A stretch of DNA of 7,658 nt from Thioalkalivibrio sp. (GTDB taxonomy: Bacteria > Pseudomonadota > Gammaproteobacteria > Ectothiorhodospirales > Ectothiorhodospiraceae). Where the stretch lies: assembly GCA_007120155.1 (NCBI GenBank), contig SKOF01000478.1, positions 1-7,658 of the forward strand, read 5' to 3'. This document shows positions 1-7,658 of this stretch, piece by piece (within the stretch, counting starts at the first letter, position 1; every line of letters starts with the position of its first letter). The position numbers and the translations under genes were made by a program. The notes under the pieces were generated by a model. That model made no database searches. It was not told the DNA's origin and saw only the letters and a list, made by a program, of their open reading frames with translations.

Positions 1-1212
<1,212 letters not shown>

Positions 1213-1283
1213 AGAGACAAGATCCAAGATACAAGAGGCAAGAAAAGGCCCTTCTTGTATCTTGTCTCTTGAATCTTGCCTCT
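1213..1283. repeat. Mosaic inverted repeat between rho and glgP
   Basis: Starts at the first base after the rho stop codon. The left half is purine-rich and built from variants of caaga; the right half is pyrimidine-rich and built from variants of cttgtatctt. Three arm pairs are perfect 10-mers: 1213-1222 with 1260-1269, 1226-1235 with 1254-1263, and 1234-1243 with 1274-1283. An inner stem caagaa/ttcttg (1239-1244 with 1252-1257) has a 7-base loop. The pairs overlap, so they compete and cannot all form at once. No T-run follows, so it is not a textbook intrinsic terminator. Its place between converging genes suggests a role in ending or protecting both transcripts, but this is inference. It could equally be one copy of a dispersed intergenic repeat family. 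Confidence 0.8.
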
Positions 1284-1299
1284 GGCGCCGACAGGCGCC
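1284..1299. terminator. GGCGCC hairpin abutting the glgP stop (possible bidirectional terminator)
   Basis: Two copies of GGCGCC, itself a palindrome, at 1284-1289 and 1294-1299 enclose the loop GACA, giving a 6-bp all-G/C stem. The last stem base touches the glgP stop codon (1300-1302). On the glgP transcript the stem is followed by purine-rich sequence, and on the rho transcript by only two T's before A, so the U-tract of a classical terminator is missing. It may act as a 3'-end-stabilising hairpin or a weak terminator together with the adjoining repeat. Confidence 0.4.
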
Positions 1300-3774
1300 T
1301 TATACCCAACACTCCGGGTTCACGCCCCACACTTCCTCCGCATACTGCTGCACGGTCCGGTCGATGGAGAAGTAACCCATGCGGGCGGTATTGAGCATGG
1401 CGCGCCGGGTCCATTCCTCGGGGTTCCGGTACAGGGCGTCCGCCCGTTCCTGGGCCTCCATGTAGGCCGCGAAGTCGGCCAGCACCAGAAAAGCGTCGTT
1501 GCCGAGCAGGTCGTCCACCAGGGCCCGGTAGCGCCCCCGCTCGTCAGGCGAGAAAAAGCCTGAACGGATCATGTCCAGGACCTCGCGCAGCTCCTCGTTT
1601 TCCTCGTAATGCGTGCGTGGCCGATAGCCCCGTTGCCTGGTTTCGGCCACCTGTCCGGCGGTCAGCCCGAAGATGAAGATGTTCTCCTCGCCTACTGCCT
1701 CGCGGATTTCCACGTTCGCCCCGTCCAGGGTGCCGATGGTAAGTGCGCCGTTGAGCGCCAGTTTCATGTTGCCCGTGCCGGAGGCCTCCATGCCTGCGGT
1801 GGAGATCTGCTCGGACAGGTCCGCGGCCGGGATGATCACGGCCGCGGAGCTGACATCGTAGTTGGGGTAGAACACCATCCTCAGCCGGCCGTCCACCATG
1901 GGGTCGTGATTGATCACATCGGCCACGTCGTTGATCAGGCGGATGATCAGCTTGGCCCTCGTGTACGAGGGCGCTGCCTTGCCGGCGAACAGCACCACCC
2001 GCTGAGCCTGCTCCCCGGCCTCGCCCCGGCGGATGCGGTTGTAGTAGGCGACCACGTGCAGGAGATTGAGCAATTGGCGTTTGTACTCGTGAATGCGCTT
2101 GACCTGCACGTCGAACATGGCCGTGGGGTCGATATGTATGCCGGTGCGCTCTAGCACCAGACCCGCCAGGTCACGCTTGTTGGCCTCTTTCACCGCCCGG
2201 AATTCCTCCCGGCATCTGGCGACATCCGCGAAGGACTCCAGGGCCTTGAGCTGGGACAGGTCCATCACCCAGTCCCGTCCGATGTGCTCGCTGATGAGGT
2301 CGGACAGGGCCGGGTTGGCCTGGTTGAGCCAGAGGCGCGGGGTGATCCCGTTGGTGATGCTTATGAAGCGCTCGGGCCACAGGCGGTAGAAATCATTGAA
2401 CAGGGTGTCCTTGAGGAGTGATGTATGCAGGGCTGCCACACCGTTGATCTTGTGGCTGCCCACCACCGCCAGATGCGCCATGCGGACCTGACGCCCATGG
2501 TCTTCGTCGATGATGGACAGCCGCCGGACGATCTCCGTGTCGCCCGGGAAGGTGTGGCGCACCTCGTTCATGAAATGGAAATTGATGTCGTAGATGATCT
2601 GCATGTGCCGTGGCAGGACGCGCTCCATCACCGCCACCGGCCAGGTCTCCAGGGCCTCCGGCAGGAGGGTGTGGTTGGTGTAGCCGAACACCGATTTGGT
2701 GATCTCCCAGGCGGTCATCCACGGGAGTTCATGCTTGTCCAGCAGCAGGTGCATGAGTTCCGCCACGGCGATGGCCGGGTGGGTGTCATTGAGCTGCAGG
2801 GCCACCTTGTCGGCCAGTTCAGAGATCCGGTAGCCCATCTCCTCGTGATGCTGGAGGATGTCCTGGATGGAGGCGGAAACGAAAAAATACTCCTGCTTCA
2901 GGCGCAGCTCCCGGCCGATGGCCGTGGCATCGTTGGGATACAGGACCATGGAGATGGTCTCGGTCTCCGCCTTCTTCTGGATGGCCCCGATGTAATCGCC
3001 CTCGTTGAAGTAGTTGAGATCGAAGTCCCGCGTGGCCTTGGCGGCCCACAGCCGCAGGTTGTTCACGTTCTTGTTGCCATAACCCGGAATCGGAAAGTCG
3101 TAGGCCATGGCGATGACCTCTTCACAATCCTGCCAGTGATGCCGGATGTTGCCGTTGTCCCTGTGGGTGATCACGCGGCCGTAGAAGCGCACCCGGAAAA
3201 GCTTCTCCGGGCGGGCAAATTCCCAGTTGTTGCCGTAGCGCAGCCAGTTGTCGGGGTGTTCCACCTGCTGACCGTGCTCGATCTGTTGCTGGAACATGCC
3301 GTACTCGTAGCGGATACCGTAGCCGTATCCGGGCATGCACTGACTGGCCATGGAGTCGAGGATGCAGGCCGCCAGGCGCCCCAGGCCGCCGTTGCCCAGT
3401 GCGGCGTCAGGTTCCAGTTCGGCGATGGCCAGCAGGTCGACCCCCATCTCCGAAAGCGCCTCCCGGGTGGCCTCGTAGAACCCCAGGTTCATGAGGCTGT
3501 TGATGAGCATGCGCCCGATCAGGTACTCCATGGACAGGTAGTAGACGCGTTTGGCGTGTTCCCGGTTGAACAGGCGCTGGGTGAACATGCGCCGCTCGAT
3601 CAGGCGCTCGCGAACCGCGTAGGAAACGGCTTCGAGCCAGTCCCGGGGCGTCGCCTCCAGGGGGTCCTTGCCCGCCTGGTGGATCAGGGCGTCACGGATG
3701 GACTTCTTGAGCCCCTCCTTGTCGCAGGGGCGGGGATGATGCTCGAGTTCGTGCAGGATGTCCGCAATTGCCAT
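1300..3774 (-). CDS. glgP: Glycogen/alpha-glucan phosphorylase
   Basis: Cytoplasmic GT35-family enzyme that splits alpha-1,4-glucan with inorganic phosphate to release glucose-1-phosphate, using pyridoxal phosphate (PLP). At 824 residues it has the usual full bacterial length. Visible motifs: GNGGLGRLAACILDSMA (127-143, start of the active-site region), GYGIRYEYG (151-159), ELRLKQEYF (289-297), ALQLNDTHPA (325-334), NHTLLPEAL (367-375), VQVKRIHEYKRQLLN (557-571) and the PLP-binding EASGTGNMK, with the Schiff-base lysine at 671. The rabbit Ser14 phosphorylation segment is not recognisable, as is usual for bacterial enzymes. In the stretch before IPAADLSEQ the usual A-E-K is A-A-V (644-646), a small departure. 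The ATG start fits the family, but upstream only a weak GTTGAAA-like ribosome binding sequence is visible. It lies 93 bases behind purD on the same strand, so it may be read through from purD. Other glycogen genes are not in view. MalP (maltodextrin phosphorylase) is the alternative name for the same fold. Confidence 0.95.
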   Translation of the reverse strand: MAIADILHELEHHPRPCDKEGLKKSIRDALIHQAGKDPLEATPRDWLEAVSYAVRERLIERRMFTQRLFNREHAKRVYYLSMEYLIGRMLINSLMNLGFYEATREALSEMGVDLLAIAELEPDAALGNGGLGRLAACILDSMASQCMPGYGYGIRYEYGMFQQQIEHGQQVEHPDNWLRYGNNWEFARPEKLFRVRFYGRVITHRDNGNIRHHWQDCEEVIAMAYDFPIPGYGNKNVNNLRLWAAKATRDFDLNYFNEGDYIGAIQKKAETETISMVLYPNDATAIGRELRLKQEYFFVSASIQDILQHHEEMGYRISELADKVALQLNDTHPAIAVAELMHLLLDKHELPWMTAWEITKSVFGYTNHTLLPEALETWPVAVMERVLPRHMQIIYDINFHFMNEVRHTFPGDTEIVRRLSIIDEDHGRQVRMAHLAVVGSHKINGVAALHTSLLKDTLFNDFYRLWPERFISITNGITPRLWLNQANPALSDLISEHIGRDWVMDLSQLKALESFADVARCREEFRAVKEANKRDLAGLVLERTGIHIDPTAMFDVQVKRIHEYKRQLLNLLHVVAYYNRIRRGEAGEQAQRVVLFAGKAAPSYTRAKLIIRLINDVADVINHDPMVDGRLRMVFYPNYDVSSAAVIIPAADLSEQISTAGMEASGTGNMKLALNGALTIGTLDGANVEIREAVGEENIFIFGLTAGQVAETRQRGYRPRTHYEENEELREVLDMIRSGFFSPDERGRYRALVDDLLGNDAFLVLADFAAYMEAQERADALYRNPEEWTRRAMLNTARMGYFSIDRTVQQYAEEVWGVNPECWV

Positions 3775-3867
3775 GGTGATTTCAACGTACTCGCGATGTT
3801 ATGGGACGAACGGGCGCCCTATGAAGAATGCAAGGGAGGTGCCAGGATCCCGGTGCGTGGCGGCGGC
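3775..3867 (-). other. purD-glgP intergenic gap, no clear signal
   Basis: These 93 bases hold no gene. On the - strand I see only weak promoter pieces: CATAAC/TAACAT (3796-3803) as a poor -10 without a properly spaced -35, and an 8-base palindrome GGGCGCCC (about 3812-3819). No stem followed by a T-run ends purD, so neither a terminator nor a dedicated glgP promoter can be supported by eye. Confidence 0.5.
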
Positions 3868-5160
3868 TCAGCCCCGGCCCTGTTCCCGGGCCACGGCCCG
3901 GTGGCCGATGTCCCGCCGACAGTATACGCCGTCCCAGTGAATCCGGTCCGAAACACCGTAGGCCCTGTCCCTTGCGGCAGCCACGGTCTCGCCCAGGCCC
4001 ACTACGCACAGCACCCGTCCGCCATTGGTGCGCACCGCATCGCCGTACTGCACGGTACCGGCATGAAACACCTTGGTGTCCGGCGCGTCGTTCACGGGCA
4101 ACCCCTCGATCACGTCGCCCCGGCGGTAGTCGCCGGGATACCCGCCCGCGGCCAGCACCACACCCAGGGCGGGGCGGGGATCCCAGTCGGCCCGGACCTG
4201 ATCGAGCCGTCCGGCCAGCGCCGCTTCCAGCAGTTCCACCAGATCCGAGCGCAGGCGCATCAGGATCGGCTGTGTTTCCGGGTCGCCGAAGCGGCAGTTG
4301 AATTCCAGCACCTTCGGAGAGCCGTCCGGGCCGATCATCACGCCGGCATACAGGAATCCGGTGTAGGGATGGCCCTCGGCGGCCATGCCCCGCACCGTGG
4401 GTTCCATCACCTCACGCATGATGCGTTCATGGATTTCCGGGGTGACCACCGGCGCGGGGGAATAGGCCCCCATGCCGCCCGTGTTGGGGCCGCGGTCCCC
4501 CTCATCCCGGGCCTTGTGGTCCTGGGAGCTGGCCATGGGCAGGATGTGCTTGCCGTCCACCATGCAGATGAAGCTGGCTTCCTCGCCGGTGAGGAGTTCT
4601 TCGATCACCACCCGGTGGCCCGCCTCGCCGAAGGCGTTGCCGGCGAGCATGTCGTGTACGGCGGCTTCCGCTTCCTCCACAGTCCCCGCCAGGATCACGC
4701 CCTTGCCGGCAGCGAGGCCGTCGGCCTTGACCACGATGGGCGCGCCCTGCTCGCGCACGTAGGCGAGTGCGGCGTCCAGATCGGTGAAATTGGCATAGGC
4801 GGCGGTGGGGATGCGGTGGCGGGCCAGAAAATCCTTGCTGAAGGCCTTGGACCCTTCAAGCTGCGCTGCTGCCGCCGTGGGTCCGAAGATGGCCAGTCCC
4901 GCCTCCCGGAAGGCGTCCACCACGCCCGCCACCAGCGGCGCCTCGGGCCCCACCACGGAGAGGTCGATGGATTCCGATGCCGCGAAGGCCACGAGCGCGG
5001 GCAGGTCCGTGGCGCCGATGTCCACGTTCTCGCAGCGGGGCTCGAGCGCCGTACCCGCGTTTCCCGGGGCCACGAACACCGTCTCCACGCGGGGCGACTG
5101 CGCCAGTTTCCACGCCAGCGCATGCTCGCGGCCACCGCCGCCGATCACCAATACCTTCAC
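3868..5160 (-). CDS. purD: Phosphoribosylamine-glycine ligase (GAR synthetase)
   Basis: Catalyses the second step of de novo purine synthesis: phosphoribosylamine + glycine + ATP to glycinamide ribonucleotide (GAR). It has 430 residues, matching the monofunctional bacterial enzyme. The N-terminal domain opens with the glycine-rich VLVIGGGGREHALAWKL (3-19), then GPEAPLVAGV (71-80) and IFGPT (91-95). The ATP-grasp part shows VVKADGLAAGKGV (143-155), SSQDHKARDEGDRGPNTGGMGAYSP (211-235) and the GARS signature RFGDPETQ (290-297). The C-terminal domain has VVLAAGGYPGDY. Start codon is GTG (5160-5158), supported by GAGG (5171-5168 on the - strand) seven bases upstream and by the MKVLVIGGGG family start. 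It sits downstream of purH, separated by a 212-base palindrome-bearing gap that could dampen purD relative to purH. No PurM or PurN fusion is present. Confidence 0.97.
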   Translation of the reverse strand: MKVLVIGGGGREHALAWKLAQSPRVETVFVAPGNAGTALEPRCENVDIGATDLPALVAFAASESIDLSVVGPEAPLVAGVVDAFREAGLAIFGPTAAAAQLEGSKAFSKDFLARHRIPTAAYANFTDLDAALAYVREQGAPIVVKADGLAAGKGVILAGTVEEAEAAVHDMLAGNAFGEAGHRVVIEELLTGEEASFICMVDGKHILPMASSQDHKARDEGDRGPNTGGMGAYSPAPVVTPEIHERIMREVMEPTVRGMAAEGHPYTGFLYAGVMIGPDGSPKVLEFNCRFGDPETQPILMRLRSDLVELLEAALAGRLDQVRADWDPRPALGVVLAAGGYPGDYRRGDVIEGLPVNDAPDTKVFHAGTVQYGDAVRTNGGRVLCVVGLGETVAAARDRAYGVSDRIHWDGVYCRRDIGHRAVAREQGRG

Positions 5161-5167
5161 TGTGATG

Positions 5168-5171
5168 CCTC
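5168..5171 (-). promoter_or_regulatory. Ribosome binding site of purD (fixes GTG start)
   Basis: GAGG on the - strand lies seven bases before the GTG at 5160. The spacing is optimal, and it is the clearest ribosome binding site of the three metabolic genes here. It supports GTG as the true start. Confidence 0.65.
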
Positions 5172-5200
5172 GTTGGTTATCTGGTCAGTCAAAGTCAGAA

Positions 5201-5363
5201 GCTTTGACGCAAAGGCGCAAAGGCGCAAAGGCGCAAAGACGCAAAGACGCAAAGACGCGAAGGGGCGCAAAGCGTATTGAATTGAAAACCGATCAATCCC
5301 GGCGTGGGTTCTTCGATCGGGATTTCTTTGCGTTTCTCTGCGTCTTTGCGCCTTTGCGTCGCG
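5201..5363. repeat. Large inverted repeat of reiterated GACGCAAA/GGCGCAAA words between purH and purD
   Basis: The left arm (about 5206-5274) and right arm (about 5324-5363) are made of the same 8-base words in opposite orientation. The outermost 17 bases, 5206-5222 and 5344-5360, are perfectly complementary, and pairing continues with few mismatches to about 5230/5336. The centre has two competing short stems, ccgatc/gatcgg (5289-5294 with 5315-5320) and aatccc/gggatt (5295-5300 with 5319-5324). The element begins ten bases after the purH stop and ends about 40 bases before the purD start, so a transcript running purH to purD would carry it. It resembles dispersed intergenic repeats of this word type that I recall from several bacterial genomes. 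Function unknown; RNA stabilisation, partial termination or a mobile-like repeat are possible. Confidence 0.85.
5206..5274 (+). repeat. Tandem 8-bp repeat array
   Basis: Seven consecutive octamers in register from 5206 to 5261: GACGCAAA, three GGCGCAAA, two GACGCAAA, GACGCGAA. A degenerate unit with two extra bases (5262-5271) and a partial unit follow. Variation is almost confined to the second base (A or G). The right arm has fewer, more diverged units, which suggests copy-number change by slippage in the left arm only. Confidence 0.85.
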
Positions 5364-5372
5364 GTTCCGTGC

Positions 5373-6953
<1,581 letters not shown>

Positions 6954-6990
6954 GGGTGATATCTGCAGTTTTGGTTGGAAGTGGCGCGGG

Positions 6991-7016
6991 ATTATAGAGG
7001 AAGTCAGAAGTGTGAA
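6991..7016 (-). promoter_or_regulatory. Probable purH(D) promoter
   Basis: On the - strand a perfect TATAAT (6996-6991) lies 37 bases before the purH ATG. The best -35 match is TTCACA (7016-7011, five of six to TTGACA), but the spacer is only 14 bases, shorter than the preferred 16-18; a 16-base spacer would use the poorer AATTCA. Transcription would start near 6984, giving a leader of about 30 bases. The -35 part falls inside the left arm of the neighbouring palindrome. No purine-repressor operator is recognisable here. Confidence 0.45.
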
Positions 7017-7072
7017 TTGGGAAGTGGGAAGGAAGGCCTGTTCGCACTTCCCGGTTCCCAGCTCCCACTTCT
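7006..7072. repeat. Mosaic inverted repeat between fis and purH (gaagtggga family)
   Basis: Purine-rich left half and pyrimidine-rich right half built of the words gaagtg/gggaa and their complements. Pairings seen: agaagtg (7006-7012) with cacttct (7066-7072), tgggaa (7018-7023) with ttccca (7055-7060), and gggaagtg (7019-7026) with cacttccc (7045-7052). The last two overlap and so compete. The centre has the palindrome AGGCCT (7034-7039). The right arm runs into the fis stop codon (7073-7071), and the left arm overlaps the candidate purH -35 box. No T-run follows on either side. It may end the dusB-fis transcript, or be a copy of a dispersed repeat. Confidence 0.75.
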
Positions 7073-7322
7073 AACCTAATCCATGCAGTTTCAGCTTCTT
7101 TCTCAGGGTGCCGCGGTTGAGGCCCAGGTAGTGGGCGGCGCGGCTCTGGTTGCCCTCGCAGTGGCGCAGGACGCATTCCAGCAGAGGGCGTTCCACCTCA
7201 TCCATCACCATGCGGAACAGGCCATCGGGTTCATGGCCGTCCAGGCGGGCGAAGTAGTCCTCCATGGACTGATGCACGGCCCTCGACAGGGTTTCCCCCT
7301 CGCCGTTGATGCGCTGGCTCAT
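7071..7322 (-). CDS. fis: DNA-binding nucleoid protein Fis
   Basis: Small homodimeric nucleoid protein that bends DNA and adjusts transcription of growth-related genes. The chosen start gives 83 residues; the longer open frame up to 7385 lies within dusB. The start at 7322 overlaps the dusB stop (ATGA) and has GGGAGG (7338-7333) ten bases upstream, and MSQRI resembles the family start. The dimerisation helices cover about 11-55 (SRAVHQSMEDYFARL, LFRMVMDEVERPLLECVL). The helix-turn-helix is GNQSRAAHYLGLNRGTLRKKLK (57-78), with the DNA-contacting N69, R70, T72, R74 and K75 matching E. coli N84, R85, T87, R89 and K90. It is about 15 residues shorter than E. coli Fis, all at the N-terminus, so the mobile beta-hairpin arm used to activate site-specific inversion is largely missing; short forms are common outside enterics. 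The stop codon lies in a repeat arm. Confidence 0.95.
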   Translation of the reverse strand: MSQRINGEGETLSRAVHQSMEDYFARLDGHEPDGLFRMVMDEVERPLLECVLRHCEGNQSRAAHYLGLNRGTLRKKLKLHGLG

Positions 7323-7658
7323 GCGGCAATGGCCTCCCGGTCGGTCCGCCCGAGACACGCCCGCACCCGGCGCATCTGTGTGCAACTGTCCTCGGCGGCC
7401 ATGATGCCGGGGCGAAACCGGGCGGCGTCGGGATGGGCGCGCAGATACCAGCCGATGTGCTTGCGGGCCACCCGCACGCCGGTGTGCTCGCCATAGAGGG
7501 CGTACAGCCCCTCGAGATGTTCGCGCAGCAGGGCGGAGATCTCTTCGGCACCCGGGGCGGGGAGGTGTTCCCCGGTGGCCAGGAAGTGGGCCGTCTCCCG
7601 GAAGATCCAGGGCCGCCCCTGGGCGGCGCGGCCGATCATCAGGGCGTCGGCGCCGGTG
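7319..7658 (-). CDS. dusB: tRNA-dihydrouridine synthase B (C-terminal part, cut by window edge)
   Basis: Flavoenzyme that reduces uridine to dihydrouridine in the D-loop of tRNA. The frame is open to the right edge; the visible protein begins T-G-A-D-A-L-M-I-G-R-A-A-Q-G-R-P-W, the conserved FMN-phosphate-binding end of the barrel (GADALMIGRAAQGRPWIF). It continues into the small helical tRNA-binding domain, with ARKHIGWYLRAH and the tail after it. The Met at 7639 is therefore internal. About 113 codons are visible; the catalytic cysteine and most of the barrel lie outside. The C-terminal helical domain is typical of DusB and of normal length. The stop TGA (7321-7319) overlaps the fis start by four bases, the well-known dusB-fis arrangement, with the operon promoter expected upstream, outside the window. 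Confidence 0.95.
   Translation of the reverse strand, partial: TGADALMIGRAAQGRPWIFRETAHFLATGEHLPAPGAEEISALLREHLEGLYALYGEHTGVRVARKHIGWYLRAHPDAARFRPGIMAAEDSCTQMRRVRACLGRTDREAIAA
7333..7338 (-). promoter_or_regulatory. Ribosome binding site of fis (inside dusB)
   Basis: GGGAGG on the - strand lies ten bases before the fis ATG, within the last dusB codons. Together with the ATGA overlap it picks the 7322 start and points to translational coupling of fis to dusB. Confidence 0.6.

Noticed and set aside
5206..5274. CRISPR array
   Set aside because: Units are 8 bases in direct contact, with no spacers and no cas genes nearby.
2425..5280. Very long open frame of 951 codons on the + strand
   Set aside because: It lies antisense to glgP and purD, whose proteins match known families along their full length. 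High GC and few TTA/CTA/TCA codons in the true genes keep the opposite strand open. Its C-terminal K/R/A-rich tail is just the translated octamer repeat.
5206..5360. PurR operator, because ACGCAAA resembles half of the purine repressor box
   Set aside because: The word is reiterated many times as an array between purH and purD, not as one 16-base palindrome at a promoter. The likeness is probably chance.
7071..7385. 104-residue version of Fis starting at 7385
   Set aside because: The extra 21 residues are out-of-frame dusB sequence; the ATGA overlap and GGGAGG site support the 7322 start.

Overview
The window is a stretch of gammaproteobacterial core chromosome with high GC content. It carries six protein-coding genes, two of them cut by the window edges: rho (3' part, + strand), glgP, purD, purH, fis and dusB (3' part), the last five all on the - strand. 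A Fis protein, a dusB-fis gene pair overlapping by 4 bases, and purH-purD directly behind it are an arrangement typical of Gammaproteobacteria. Species cannot be fixed from this window. A purple-sulfur or sulfur-oxidising type lineage would fit the composition and repeat style, but that is a guess.

Layout from left to right: rho (1-1212, +) converges on glgP (1300-3774, -). The 87 bases between their stop codons hold a mosaic inverted repeat and a small GGCGCC hairpin. glgP lies 93 bases downstream of purD (3868-5160, -, GTG start). purD and purH (5373-6953, -) are separated by 212 bases that contain a large palindrome built of reiterated 8-base words. Between purH and fis (7071-7322, -) there is a third palindromic element of different sequence and a good -10 box for purH. 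fis starts inside the stop codon of dusB (7319 to beyond the right edge, -).

Functionally, dusB-fis is a translation-coupled pair (tRNA dihydrouridine synthase and nucleoid protein). purH and purD supply steps 9-10 and step 2 of de novo IMP synthesis. glgP releases glucose-1-phosphate from glycogen. Rho ends transcription. All the proteins look intact over the part seen, with key motifs present; none shows a frameshift.

I found no mobile element, CRISPR array, defence system, RNA gene or new protein system. The only structure the genes do not explain is a set of three intergenic elements that differ in sequence but share an architecture: purine-rich arm first, pyrimidine-rich arm second, made of short reiterated words, each at the 3' end of a gene (rho, purH, fis). 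These are the best candidates for a second look.
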